Source: Hungatella sp. UBA7603 (GTDB lineage: Bacteria > Bacillota > Clostridia > Lachnospirales > Lachnospiraceae). Taken from it: a stretch of DNA of 64,000 bases. The position numbers were made by a program, and so were the translations under genes. Below the pieces are notes generated by a model. That model searched no databases, was not told the origin of the DNA, and saw only the letters and a program-made list of their open reading frames with translations. Shown one piece after another: positions 51,053 to 61,088 of the stretch (the stretch's first letter is position 1; every line of letters starts with the position of its first letter). The DNA lies in NCBI GenBank assembly GCA_002478865.1, contig DLJZ01000027.1:1-64000 (forward strand). Reading direction: 5' to 3'.

Positions 51053-52498
51053 TTATTTTCCGTTTGCTGTATCGATATAAGACTGCCAGGTATTTCTGAT
51101 TGCTTCAGCCTGCTGAGCCGGAGTATTCTCCTTGCTTATTTTCCAGTAAAGATCCTTTCCTGTATCAATACCGTTTACGGCCTGCTCGTATCTTGGAACA
51201 CCGCTGTTAATCATAAGAGCTATGGTCTGATCTACCGATTCTGTATCACGGAAGGATTTATAATAGCCGTCTTTCCAGGATTCGTAATCTTCATATCCAG
51301 GAACTGGATCGGTATAAAGATTGTAAGCAAAAGCCAGCTTCCATGCTTTCTCTTTATCATAGCAAGAAGGAATTACGACAAGAGTATCCTGCGCATAGTT
51401 TACATAATGATCCATTTTAGGTCCCATTGGAAAACAGATAAATCCAAAATCATCCTCCATCTTTGACCAGTCACCTGCTTTATAAGACTCTGCGCAGGAA
51501 AACGCAGCTTCTCCATTGGCAAATGCCGTGAAGGTATAATCCCATTTGGAATCTTTTGGGTATACCATTTCATATTTGGAAATCATATCAAGAGACCAGT
51601 TTAATGCTTCCATGGTTTCATCGGACTCCAGAGTGTTATAGAAACGGCCATCCTCATCTTTTTTAATGAGACCTCCTCCATTGGAAACCATTGCTGCCGG
51701 ATAGAAGGTACTTGAAAAGTTTGTCATTGCATACTGATCAATAATGCCATCGTTATTGGTATCCTTTTGAACCTGTTTGCATAATTCTTCAAACTTTGCC
51801 CAGGTCCACTCCTTATTTGCCTGCATCTCATAGAGGGAATCCGGTTTGATTCCTGCTTCCTCCAGTAATCTTTTATTGAAGAAAATACCTGCGGTGGCCT
51901 GATGAGGATTGCCTCTCATTCCATAGACTGAATTTCCTTTTTTCATTAATTCCATAACGGAAGGAACCCATTTGGAATCCGAAAAATTCAGGCAATCCAA
52001 GGTGGATAGATCATACATGAGACCGCTGTTCACAGCAGAACTCAGAGCGGTTCCCTGATACAGGGTAAAAAGGTAGTTTTCACTTCCGCCTGTTGTAGCA
52101 TAGTTTACATAATCCTCCGGAGAGTCTCCCCAGGTCGTAATAGCCTTTTGATTGATCTTAAAATTGTAGGTTTCCTGGATCCAGTCAATATACTCCTGCC
52201 GTGCCTCTTCATAAGCACTTGCCGGCTTATCTTCCTCGCCGGAAGAATACCAGTCTGCGATTGTTATTTCCATGCCTCCCAGATCATAAGGCTTTCCGTT
52301 TTCATCCTTAAGTACAGTATCCGCTTCAGCCTTTTCGGAGGCCTCTGACTCATTTTTTTCTTCTCCGCCGGAAGCTTTGACCTCTGTGCTATCCGATACT
52401 TTTACATCTGCGGCTTTTCCGGCCCCCCCACAAGCGGTTAATCCGCTTACCATTGCAGATGCCATTATCAGAGCCATTGCTCTTTTCCATTTTTTCAT
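51053..52498 (-). CDS. family 1 sugar-binding lipoprotein
   Basis: A 481-aa carbohydrate-binding lipoprotein. Lipobox VSGLTACGG (Cys about 23), a Ser/Glu-rich linker, then a family 1 binding fold: NKEWTWAKFEELCKQVQKD, FANGEAAFSCAESYKAGDW and the C-terminal VDQTIALMINSG. It belongs with the permeases at 52535-54437. No ATPase is encoded nearby, so a shared MsmX/MsmK-type ATPase is expected. Ligand probably a plant-cell-wall oligosaccharide. Confidence 0.92.
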   Translation of the reverse strand: MKKWKRAMALIMASAMVSGLTACGGAGKAADVKVSDSTEVKASGGEEKNESEASEKAEADTVLKDENGKPYDLGGMEITIADWYSSGEEDKPASAYEEARQEYIDWIQETYNFKINQKAITTWGDSPEDYVNYATTGGSENYLFTLYQGTALSSAVNSGLMYDLSTLDCLNFSDSKWVPSVMELMKKGNSVYGMRGNPHQATAGIFFNKRLLEEAGIKPDSLYEMQANKEWTWAKFEELCKQVQKDTNNDGIIDQYAMTNFSSTFYPAAMVSNGGGLIKKDEDGRFYNTLESDETMEALNWSLDMISKYEMVYPKDSKWDYTFTAFANGEAAFSCAESYKAGDWSKMEDDFGFICFPMGPKMDHYVNYAQDTLVVIPSCYDKEKAWKLAFAYNLYTDPVPGYEDYESWKDGYYKSFRDTESVDQTIALMINSGVPRYEQAVNGIDTGKDLYWKISKENTPAQQAEAIRNTWQSYIDTANGK

Positions 52499-52534
52499 GC
52501 TCCTTCTTCTCCTCTTTTCCCTTATTTTATTTTT

Positions 52535-53539
52535 TTACATTTTAATACCGGAACTACTCAAGCTTTCCACGAAGCCCTTCTGCGCAAACAGATAAAGCAA
52601 AAGGAGCGGAAATATTACCATTAGAGTGCCTGTGGATACGATACATTGGGTATATCCCACGGAGGCACCTGTTGCCTGATTTAAGGTATGGATCATGTAG
52701 TTGCCAAGCCTTTCACCAATCTGTTGCAACTGAACAGAAAGTAGCTTTATATTTCCTAAAAACATCTTGGAATAAAATCCGTCCGTCCACTGCCACACAA
52801 AGGCAAATAAAAAGCAGGACGTAAGTATTGGCTTTGCCCCCGGCAGCATGATCTGGACAAAGGTTTTAAAGGTTCCGCAGCCATCCACATAGGCCGCCTC
52901 CTCTGTCTCCTTTGGAACATTTCGAAAGAACTGACGGATCATATAGATATATAATCCATTTTTAAGTCCCATACAGCCGGCACTCATCAGATAATAAGGC
53001 AATGCAGAGCCTCTTAAATTGATGGTGTTTCCAGTAAGCATTTTAGCGATACCAAACAAGTCAAAGAATCTAAAATGTAGATGCAGGGAAGTGGATATGG
53101 TCTGGGGCGGAATGATGATTACTAACATCACACAGGCAAACCAGAACTTTTTAAGAGGAAACTCAAATCTGGCAAAGCCATACCCTACTATGGTACAGAC
53201 AGCAATTTGTAAAATTGCAATCGTAAGCGACACAAATACTGTATTTGCCATGGTCTTCCAGTAATCCATAAACTGACCCGCCAATTGGTAATTCGCCGTA
53301 GTAAAATGCTCCGGAACCGTGATAACCATCGCATTATACAAATCTTCCTCTGCCATGATACTAATGGATATCTTGTTAAAGATCGGTTGTAGAATCAAAA
53401 AGCACATTCCAAAAAGCATCAAAAAACGGATGATGCGATAAACAAAATTCTTGGCACTCTTTTTCAGAAGATATCCGCCAGATTTTAAGTTTCTCCCCCA
53501 GTAGTTATCCCATCTTCTATTTGCCTTTGTCTTATTCAT
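52535..53539 (-). CDS. sugar ABC permease, MalG type (set 2)
   Basis: A 334-aa permease of the MalFG family with six helices; an N-terminal extension of about 35 residues precedes the first helix (FLMLFGMCFLIL). The EAA loop EAAYVDGCGTFKTFVQIMLPGAKP (about 210-233) contacts the ATPase. It overlaps the upstream MalF-type gene by 8 bp. Confidence 0.92.
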   Translation of the reverse strand: MNKTKANRRWDNYWGRNLKSGGYLLKKSAKNFVYRIIRFLMLFGMCFLILQPIFNKISISIMAEEDLYNAMVITVPEHFTTANYQLAGQFMDYWKTMANTVFVSLTIAILQIAVCTIVGYGFARFEFPLKKFWFACVMLVIIIPPQTISTSLHLHFRFFDLFGIAKMLTGNTINLRGSALPYYLMSAGCMGLKNGLYIYMIRQFFRNVPKETEEAAYVDGCGTFKTFVQIMLPGAKPILTSCFLFAFVWQWTDGFYSKMFLGNIKLLSVQLQQIGERLGNYMIHTLNQATGASVGYTQCIVSTGTLMVIFPLLLLYLFAQKGFVESLSSSGIKM

Positions 53540-54437
53540 AATAATAAACCCCCTTGGATATAATGAACGAGCTTAAGGCTATCATGACGATTACAATTCC
53601 AAAATAAACCCATGCCATGGAAGAAGCAAACCCATAATTCAAATCTACTATCATCGTCTTACTGATTTTTTCCATCACCTTATTATCTGTTCTCATACAA
53701 AAATCAACGATGGTATAAATCCAGTTTACTAAAAACAGAGGACTGATCATAGGAAACGTAATCTTCCAGAGACTTTCCCAACGGGTGCAACCTTCAATTG
53801 AGGCCGCTTCGTACATATTACTGGAGATGGTCTGTAATCCGGATAAAAAGATGATAATCTGGATCCCTGATGCGATTGCTACATCATAGACTCCATCCAC
53901 TATTTTAAAAACAAGTTGAAATACTCTGCTTCCTATTCCGTTTATTGTGAGTATTTTCTGGATGGCAGTCGTAATGGAGGTACCTCCTGCCGATTGCTGG
54001 ATGGCATCTTGCATCCCAGACAGCAGCGTATTGTTATACTCGATTCCTAAAATAACACCGGAGGATAAAATGACTGGCAGAAAGAAGATCGCTCTTACCA
54101 GCGCACGTCCTTTAAACTCCTGATTCAGTATCATTGCTGCAAAGAAACTAAATACCATGATTGCCACAGAGTTATATGACATTCGAGTGATTTCTGTTGT
54201 TAGGAGCTTGTTGTATTCAATATCAACGGTAAAGGCTCTTAAATAATTTACAAATCCGCCAAATATGAGTTCAAATCCGTTGCTGCCAACCTTTACGTTA
54301 CAGAAACTCATATAAAGAGACTGAAAGAATGGCTTTACCATAAACACCAGAAAGCCGATTATGAAAGGCATAATAAACAGATATCCTGATATTGCTTTTC
54401 TTTTTTGAAGACCTTTATATTTCTTACGCTTCATCAT
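53532..54437 (-). CDS. sugar ABC permease, MalF type (set 2)
   Basis: A 301-aa MalF-type permease with six helices. The first is YLFIMPFIIGFLVFMVKPF, and the EAA loop EAASIEGCTRWESLWKITFPMISP is intact. It pairs with the overlapping MalG-type permease and the binding protein at 51053. It follows the DUF5696 gene by 17 bp. Confidence 0.92.
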   Translation of the reverse strand: MMKRKKYKGLQKRKAISGYLFIMPFIIGFLVFMVKPFFQSLYMSFCNVKVGSNGFELIFGGFVNYLRAFTVDIEYNKLLTTEITRMSYNSVAIMVFSFFAAMILNQEFKGRALVRAIFFLPVILSSGVILGIEYNNTLLSGMQDAIQQSAGGTSITTAIQKILTINGIGSRVFQLVFKIVDGVYDVAIASGIQIIIFLSGLQTISSNMYEAASIEGCTRWESLWKITFPMISPLFLVNWIYTIVDFCMRTDNKVMEKISKTMIVDLNYGFASSMAWVYFGIVIVMIALSSFIISKGVYYYE

Positions 54438-54454
54438 ATATCTATTTTCCTTTC

Positions 54455-57013
54455 CTAATGAACTACCAGATAGTCTCTGGCCGGCAATAATGTTCCATCT
54501 TGCGTGGTATAGTCCTCATAATTATAGTTGACATATACTTTAGTTCCGTCTTCATAAGCAGTAAGGGTGACACCCTTGTCTAATCTGGCATGGTCTGTGA
54601 TTCGCTGATTGAAAGTAGAGCCTAAGCTTTTTTCATATCTTTGGTAGATTGCAAGCATGGTGTCCTTCCACGCTTCGTATCCTGCTCCGAAATACTGGGT
54701 ATAGTATGTATTCTGCAGTTTTTTAGAATCTGCCGCCATAAATGTGAAGGAAAGACCGGCTCCATATTCTGCGGATTGAAGCAATTCCTCCTTATAATCT
54801 CTGGCCAGATTCAGCGCTTCTCCCGTATAGTTGACATAACCGTGAACTGCAATCTGATAAAAGGGAATGGTTTCATCAATAATTGTATAACGGGAGCCAG
54901 CCAAATTCATGTTGGTAATGAAGTCCGTTACTCCCAGCGTATAATCATTTCCCATATTGGTCATGATTCCCATTCCAGACTCATGGATGGCATTTAAGAT
55001 GTCCATCTGCTGTTCTTTTGCTCCTTGGCGGGTGACAAACCGTCTGGGGTTATAATCTGCGGACAACTGATATCCCACATCTTGAAAGGATACTCCAGAT
55101 GCGTTGTAGGTTTTTGCAGCTTCCCATAAATTTCCCATTGTCTTAGTGATTGCTTTTACGTTTAACAAGTAATATGGATCCCGAAAATCCTGCTCTCCAT
55201 AATAGACAGGATCATAGGAATAAAGTTTTGCTATCACTTTGCTGGCCATTGTTGCTGCGTCCCGGGACAGAAGAAATTGATCGTTTTTTTTGTTGTATGC
55301 ATAATTTGTCACGCCATCTAAGTACAGCTTCATTCCCTTTTCAGACGCATAGGAAGTTAGAGCCTTTAAATCTTTTTTACTGCCAAGCTTTTTGACTAGA
55401 TCAGGCTTTAATAACATGGTCTGCTTCATTCCCCCGTTCATCCAGCCACAGAGCTTTACCGACAGATTTTTCACTTCGTTTTCATTTAACTCCTCTAAAA
55501 TATTCCTTGCCTCCTGGAAAGTGGTAAGGGAAAGGGGTCTTGAGACAGGTACCCCCATCACCTGTTCCATCTTATCCACGGCTCCAATAAAGCTTACTAA
55601 AACTGGTACCGCCGAATCATTATTTGCCGTAAAACCATTCCCATAGGTCTCTCCCAGATAGTCGTGATAGGAATTTGCCATCTCCACATAACTGCCGGAG
55701 TCCACAAAACGGTATCGTTCTACCAGCTTTTCTTTTGGTATGCTATCTTCATACACAAACATGGCGCCATTATACTTATCCGCTACATCACATTGTTCCC
55801 TGTGCAAGATATTAAAACTTGCACTTGCATAATTATAGCTGTTGCTTCTTCCGCTGATATCCGCACCGACGGAGGCATATGCTGCCCCGTCTTCCAGCAT
55901 GCAGAGAAAGGAGCTATCCCCTTTCGAGATCCCAAACACCCCAAAATAGGTACGTGTTTCATGTACTAAAGATTCTCTGCCCTGTGCCATATCCCAACCG
56001 TATACGTTGGAATAATAGCTGCTTTGGGCTGTCTTTCCATTATTAAAGTTAATGATAGAGCCGCCGCCCTCCGGTACGAATAAATATCCTTCCTCCAAAG
56101 AAGTTCCTGCTCCAAAATACGGCAGTACATTTAAGGTCAGGATCGGATATTTTTTCTTGTATTCAATTTCCTCCATGGGAACTTCAACCTTTAAGTCGTT
56201 TCCCTCCAGCCGATAAATTACGCTGACATTGAACACTGGTTTATCCGTAGAATTATCTGCCGTATATAACTCTTTCTCCTTTGTATAGTCCAAAAGGGTA
56301 TAGCCGGCTTCCTTGAAATAATCCTCAAACTTGGTTTTAATATTGTTTTTCACTCCATCACGCAGGACATAAATCACTTCATCTGCAAGGATTGGATATT
56401 TGGCCAGCAGGGCTTCTTTGTCTTCCTTTTTTCCCATATGGTTGATGTCATACAACTTGTAGTATTGTTTCACCATGCTGGCACTTGATTTGCTCATCTG
56501 GGAAATAAGTTTCTCAAACTGGTCTTTTAATATGACGTTAGGAACAATAAATTCCTTTTCCACCTCTCCAATGGAGTAATTTACCTTAATGGAATCTTTG
56601 GTTGCCTCTATATCATAGATTTTACTGGCTATACTGTATTTGTAATTATTATAAAGAGTGTCTACCCCGTTGATGGTGCTGTAGGTCAAAAGAAGGGTAG
56701 ACTTCAGATTTTCAATGTCTGTCGAAAGTGCTACTTTATCCTCATCTGCATCCTGTGGATTGGAGTACCACACGTTACCTGTGGACTTTACCTTGACCAT
56801 AAACTGTGTGGTCGCTGAATCCATGGTCAGCTTTAACTTATCATTTTCCAGTATGATTTCCTGCTCTTTTCCCTCAAACGCATTTACCTTGATAATCTCT
56901 TCCTGTTCCGGTTCCTTTTTTAAGAGTATCAATACCAAAGTTCCTGAAAGGATTACCAATAAGAGCAGAGCAGGAGCCAGGAGATTTCTTAAATTATCTT
57001 TTATCATTCTCAT
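54455..57013 (-). CDS. DUF5696 membrane-anchored protein (glycosidase-like)
   Basis: An 852-aa protein anchored by one N-terminal helix (about 12-30), the rest being outside. I recall this family as DUF5696. The first 450 residues are beta-rich. The second half (about 480-800) reads like a (beta/alpha)8 barrel: VPVLVSFIGA, KLYLDGVTNYAY, GVSFQDVGYQLSADYNP and GIMTNMGNDYTLG, with acidic residues at strand ends as in glycosidases. A catalytic role is inference. Regularly found inside sugar ABC operons in Firmicutes. GGAGGAGGAT lies before the ATG. Confidence 0.72.
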   Translation of the reverse strand: MRMIKDNLRNLLAPALLLLVILSGTLVLILLKKEPEQEEIIKVNAFEGKEQEIILENDKLKLTMDSATTQFMVKVKSTGNVWYSNPQDADEDKVALSTDIENLKSTLLLTYSTINGVDTLYNNYKYSIASKIYDIEATKDSIKVNYSIGEVEKEFIVPNVILKDQFEKLISQMSKSSASMVKQYYKLYDINHMGKKEDKEALLAKYPILADEVIYVLRDGVKNNIKTKFEDYFKEAGYTLLDYTKEKELYTADNSTDKPVFNVSVIYRLEGNDLKVEVPMEEIEYKKKYPILTLNVLPYFGAGTSLEEGYLFVPEGGGSIINFNNGKTAQSSYYSNVYGWDMAQGRESLVHETRTYFGVFGISKGDSSFLCMLEDGAAYASVGADISGRSNSYNYASASFNILHREQCDVADKYNGAMFVYEDSIPKEKLVERYRFVDSGSYVEMANSYHDYLGETYGNGFTANNDSAVPVLVSFIGAVDKMEQVMGVPVSRPLSLTTFQEARNILEELNENEVKNLSVKLCGWMNGGMKQTMLLKPDLVKKLGSKKDLKALTSYASEKGMKLYLDGVTNYAYNKKNDQFLLSRDAATMASKVIAKLYSYDPVYYGEQDFRDPYYLLNVKAITKTMGNLWEAAKTYNASGVSFQDVGYQLSADYNPRRFVTRQGAKEQQMDILNAIHESGMGIMTNMGNDYTLGVTDFITNMNLAGSRYTIIDETIPFYQIAVHGYVNYTGEALNLARDYKEELLQSAEYGAGLSFTFMAADSKKLQNTYYTQYFGAGYEAWKDTMLAIYQRYEKSLGSTFNQRITDHARLDKGVTLTAYEDGTKVYVNYNYEDYTTQDGTLLPARDYLVVH

Positions 57014-57029
57014 TTATCCTCCTCCCCCC

Positions 57030-57662
57030 TTACATTCGGAACATGATTTCTTTCACAATGGAAACAAAATACGAGATTCCCTGGCTGATCATGCTAAAAA
57101 ATAGCAATAAGATAAATATCATGACCAGCATAGCAAAGATCGATGCAACCATAAACACGATGGTTTTAGTCATGCTGTATTCATGGATTTCCATCATGGC
57201 ACAGATCATTAATACTGCTATCCAGCCCATCATAAACACCAGTGCAAAGTTGTAAAATGCGCCTTCCTCTACCGTAATAAGATTGCTCAATATAATCATC
57301 GGAAACTGAATGAGTGGATATGGTGCAAGTGCATAACCGGCCCCCATACAGATTTGGGACAGTTTTCCTTTTCCGTCAAACAAGGTAGTCAGTCCCCAAT
57401 TTCCCACACAGAACAAAGCCAGAGGAAAGATGATACTGGCAATGTAGACAAAGATATTAATCCCTTCCCGGTAAACCTGCAAAAACTGGAAACTTGTATA
57501 TTGCAGCGACATAATTCTCGCAAGCAAAGTCAGTAATAAAATTGTATTTGCTGCCGCAAGGGACCCCCTTTTTTCATGAGTTAAATCCCAGAAGCCATCT
57601 AGTGGATGGGTAATCACATACAATGAATATTTTAATGTTGAAACATAACGATTGGCCGTCAT
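57030..57662 (-). CDS. Yip1-family membrane protein
   Basis: A 210-aa integral membrane protein with five helices and the Yip1 layout: an N-terminal HPLDGFWDLTHEKRGSL segment, VGNWGLTTLFDGKGKLSQICMGAGYALAPYPLIQFP (the conserved core around 90-125). No enzymatic motif. It is 19 bp after the NHL gene and 16 bp before DUF5696 and so likely part of the same membrane assembly. Function is unknown. Confidence 0.8.
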   Translation of the reverse strand: MTANRYVSTLKYSLYVITHPLDGFWDLTHEKRGSLAAANTILLLTLLARIMSLQYTSFQFLQVYREGINIFVYIASIIFPLALFCVGNWGLTTLFDGKGKLSQICMGAGYALAPYPLIQFPMIILSNLITVEEGAFYNFALVFMMGWIAVLMICAMMEIHEYSMTKTIVFMVASIFAMLVMIFILLLFFSMISQGISYFVSIVKEIMFRM

Positions 57663-57681
57663 ACCTTCCTCCGTTTCTGAA

Positions 57682-59193
57682 TTACTCTTTAAAAATCTCT
57701 GCAGTATCGATTTGGTACTTGATTTTCTTTCCTCTTTCTATGAGTGTCGGGAGAACAAATAAGATTATGACTCCTGCAAATAGTAAGCCTATGTGTTCTT
57801 CCACCCACTCCTTCCGATACTGCTTAAATGCCTTGGAGTAATTTTTTGTATCCCATTTTAATTCAAAGTATTTCATAGCTTCTTTATACTTTTCCTGGCT
57901 CATGAGTGAGGTTCCGATTCCCACATATGCCAAATCATAATTTCCATTTTGCGCCTTTACCTTTTCCCATGTTTTCCCAGAAGACTTATAATCTCCCGCA
58001 TCGTACTCTGTTATGGCCTGATAAATTAAATTTCCATATTCCGTTGGGGTAAATACGGTAAGGCTGGCATCCTGAGAGTCCAGAACAAGAAGATCATTTC
58101 CCATATGATCAATGGCAGATGGAAGCTTAAAGCTGCCGTTTATGTTGCCATTTCCGCCAAAGGCATATAGCATATGGCCTTGTTTGTCATAACCAAAGAT
58201 TCTTCCTCTGACCTTGTCAATGGCAAAATAGATCCCATGATCAAGTGCCGTCATATCGGTAATTAAGGACGGGCCCTTGTAGCCTCCGCCAAGTCCCCAA
58301 TAGAGATCACCCATAACACGATAATTTCCATTTTGAATGAGAATGTTCTGCCCCATTAGATTCAATCTTCGAATGGGCACATCGGAACCAGTATCCATGC
58401 CCTTTTCGCTTACATTGGTGGTGCATGCAAAGATAAAGCCTTCGGTATCCATATAAATATTGTCATACTCCGTGGGCACAAAGGATTCCATAGCTGCTCT
58501 CTGCGCCTTTGTTGCAAACTTTTTCCAGATATAGTCTGAAAAAGTGTAGGTCACCTGGCTGGCACCGTAAAAACCAGTAAAGGTTCCGTCTGCATCGTAT
58601 TTTATCATTCCTTTGTTGATATTGTCCGCAATGCAATATACCCTCCCTGCAGCATCCACTTCCAGCTTACCAGGCAGAAATTCAGCCGATTGGTCAAAGA
58701 CCACATTATCCGGCTTTTCAAACATCATTACAAAGTTTAAGTCATGATCCAGTTTTAAAATGCGGTTATTTCCTTTATCACAGATGTAGAGATATCCATC
58801 CTTTGTCACACAAATATCCGTAGGATTTAAAAGCGTCTTTACCTCCACATCTCCTTTTATTTCATCAATGATACGGATTTGTTTAAAATCGTTCTTGTTT
58901 TCTCGTTTCAACTGTACGATCCGGTTGTTTCCGGTATCGCAGATATAAACATCATCTCCCTGGACATACAATCCTGCCGGCGCGTTAAAGCCTTTATTTA
59001 ACCCCAGTTCCGGTGCGGTATAAACGTCTACGGTGCTATAGGCATCAGGGGAATACTGTACGTCACCCCAATAATCATAATTATAGGTATATCCCCTTTC
59101 CGAGCCGTCATCTGCATAGGCCGCAACTGTGGAACCAGCCAGGAGATTTACCGAAAAAACCAATGCTGCAAGACAATTCATACTCCTCTTCAT
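57682..59193 (-). CDS. secreted NHL-repeat beta-propeller with C-terminal membrane anchor
   Basis: A 503-aa protein. Signal peptide (to about 27, AAYADDG), then about six NHL repeats forming a propeller, for example VYICDTGNNRIVQLKR and GYLYICDKGNNRILKLD. A TPR-like helical stretch (about 395-460) is followed by one membrane helix (HIGLLFAGVIILFVLPTLI, about 468-486) and a short basic tail inside. It thus faces outward. Placed after the MalG-type gene of set 1 and before Yip1. Probably a surface scaffold or glycan-contact protein; no catalytic motif. Confidence 0.82.
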   Translation of the reverse strand: MKRSMNCLAALVFSVNLLAGSTVAAYADDGSERGYTYNYDYWGDVQYSPDAYSTVDVYTAPELGLNKGFNAPAGLYVQGDDVYICDTGNNRIVQLKRENKNDFKQIRIIDEIKGDVEVKTLLNPTDICVTKDGYLYICDKGNNRILKLDHDLNFVMMFEKPDNVVFDQSAEFLPGKLEVDAAGRVYCIADNINKGMIKYDADGTFTGFYGASQVTYTFSDYIWKKFATKAQRAAMESFVPTEYDNIYMDTEGFIFACTTNVSEKGMDTGSDVPIRRLNLMGQNILIQNGNYRVMGDLYWGLGGGYKGPSLITDMTALDHGIYFAIDKVRGRIFGYDKQGHMLYAFGGNGNINGSFKLPSAIDHMGNDLLVLDSQDASLTVFTPTEYGNLIYQAITEYDAGDYKSSGKTWEKVKAQNGNYDLAYVGIGTSLMSQEKYKEAMKYFELKWDTKNYSKAFKQYRKEWVEEHIGLLFAGVIILFVLPTLIERGKKIKYQIDTAEIFKE

Positions 59194-59236
59194 ATCCTGT
59201 TTTCCTCCATCTCCTTACTTCACAGACCCTTTCGTA

Positions 59237-60136
59237 TCATTCCTTCAGCCCGGAACTTGCCATGGTCTCAAGGATACGGCTTTCCGACAGAATGAAAATA
59301 GTAATTGGAACAATCATAACAACCACCGTTACCGCCGCAGCCTGACCGGTTCTTGCAATTCCACCGCTTTGTATCTGCTGCAGTGCATAGACCAGTGTCT
59401 TCTTTTCTTCGGAATAAATGAAGGTTGCTGCTTTGTTATTCCATAGGCTTTGTACGGAGAAGATGATTAAGGTCAGCCACGCTGGCTTTACATTAGGCAT
59501 TACAATTTGAAAGAATATCTTTCCAAGTCCGGCTCCGTCTATCATAGCTGCTTCGATTAGTGACATGGGAATTCCTTCCATAAACTGCTTCATCAGGAAT
59601 AGTCCCATAGGTGCTGCAAATGCCGGTATAACAACAGCCCAGTAAGTATCAATCCAGCCCAGCTTGCTGATAATCAGGTAATTGGGGATTGCCGTTACAT
59701 ATCCATTGAACATCAATGCCGTTACAACGATGGTAAAGAACAGCTTACTGCCCGGAAACTCATATTTTGAGAGCACAAAGGCTCCAAGAGAGGCAATGAT
59801 TAAATGTCCTGCCGTACCTGCTGCGGTAATAAACACGGTATTAAATATGTATCTGGAAAAGGTAACCCAGGATTTTCCCATGGTAACAAATAAATCCTGG
59901 AAGTTATCCAGCGTCGGATTCTGTGCAAATACCTTAGGGGGAAACAAAAACAATTCATCAAGGGGTTTTAGTGAACTGCTGACAGCAAATACAAGGGGAA
60001 ATACCATAGCAATTGCAACCAAAAACAGCATGAAATATATCAGGAAGTCTCCAGTTCTGGAACGGTTTGGTTTTCTTTTTTTTATTTTAAATAATTTACG
60101 ATGTGTTGCATTTCCATCTTTTATTTTTCTGCTCAT
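59237..60136 (-). CDS. sugar ABC permease, MalG type (set 1)
   Basis: A 299-aa permease with six helices; LIYFMLFLVAIAMVFPLVFAVSSSLKP contains the first. The EAA loop is EAAMIDGAGLGKIFFQIVMPNVKP. It pairs with the MalF-type gene ending at 60138, separated by 1 bp. Confidence 0.92.
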   Translation of the reverse strand: MSRKIKDGNATHRKLFKIKKRKPNRSRTGDFLIYFMLFLVAIAMVFPLVFAVSSSLKPLDELFLFPPKVFAQNPTLDNFQDLFVTMGKSWVTFSRYIFNTVFITAAGTAGHLIIASLGAFVLSKYEFPGSKLFFTIVVTALMFNGYVTAIPNYLIISKLGWIDTYWAVVIPAFAAPMGLFLMKQFMEGIPMSLIEAAMIDGAGLGKIFFQIVMPNVKPAWLTLIIFSVQSLWNNKAATFIYSEEKKTLVYALQQIQSGGIARTGQAAAVTVVVMIVPITIFILSESRILETMASSGLKE

Positions 60137-60137
60137 A

Positions 60138-61076
60138 TCAGGTCCCTACTCTTCTTAACAGACTCTGGATTGCCTTGTTACATAAGATCATGATTAAAAA
60201 CAGCAAGGTAGCAATCGCCGATGCATACCCCATCTCAAATCTTGAAAAACCATAATCAAACAAATGGGTCACAACGGTTCGTGCTGCATAATCCGTACTT
60301 GGATACCCACAAAGTGCCATGGTAACATCACAAACCCCAAATGCTTGTGTAATCGACATGACCGCACCAAACATCAGCATTGGCTTCATGTTAGGAAGGG
60401 TAATATACCATAACTCCTGCCACCGATTCTTCACTCCGTCCATATATCCTGCTTCAAACTGAGACCGGTCCACTCCCTGTAGACCTGCTACAAAGGAAAG
60501 GAATCCGGTTCCCAGACTCATCCAGAGGATAACCAGCATACATACCGTTAGCATATATTTTGGATTGGTCAGCCACAGGATGGGGGCATCGATCAAACCT
60601 ATATTCATTAAAAATGCATTGACATAACCAAAGGAATCCCCTCTAAAAAAGATGGAAAAAATAACAAATACATTACCAGCTATGGAGGGCGCGTAAAATA
60701 TGATAACTGCAATGGTCCGAATCCACCTTGGCAGCTCATTGATGAGCCATGCAAAAAGGAAAGACATGATATATCCCAATGGCCCGGTAATTACGGCAAT
60801 CATAAACGTATTTTTAACTGCTTTTAAAAAGATATCATCTTGTAAAATCAGACTGATATAATTTTGCAATCCGATAAACTTGGGAGGCTCCAGTATGTTG
60901 TAATAGGTAAAGCTGAAAAAAATGGAGGAACATACCGGCAGAATGTAAAACATAGTAAATAAAATTGCATAGGGTGCAAGAAACAGGTAGCACGCTTTGC
61001 TTTTCTTTGCTTTCTTCACCATGATTTCAAACTCATGGCGGCGCAGCGTAACATATTTTTTTATATACTCTCTCAT
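60138..61076 (-). CDS. sugar ABC permease, MalF type (set 1)
   Basis: A 312-aa permease with six helices; the first is CYLFLAPYAILFTMFYILPV. The EAA-type loop EAGYMDGVKNRWQELWYITLPNMKP has Glu-Ala-Gly instead of Glu-Ala-Ala. It follows the large binding protein by 12 bp; ribosome site GGAGG before the ATG. Confidence 0.92.
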   Translation of the reverse strand: MREYIKKYVTLRRHEFEIMVKKAKKSKACYLFLAPYAILFTMFYILPVCSSIFFSFTYYNILEPPKFIGLQNYISLILQDDIFLKAVKNTFMIAVITGPLGYIMSFLFAWLINELPRWIRTIAVIIFYAPSIAGNVFVIFSIFFRGDSFGYVNAFLMNIGLIDAPILWLTNPKYMLTVCMLVILWMSLGTGFLSFVAGLQGVDRSQFEAGYMDGVKNRWQELWYITLPNMKPMLMFGAVMSITQAFGVCDVTMALCGYPSTDYAARTVVTHLFDYGFSRFEMGYASAIATLLFLIMILCNKAIQSLLRRVGT

Positions 61077-61088
61077 CCCATCCTCCTG

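Noticed and set aside
59682..60158. 158-aa plus-strand ORF over the MalG-type permease
   Set aside because: It is an antisense shadow of a well-conserved permease.
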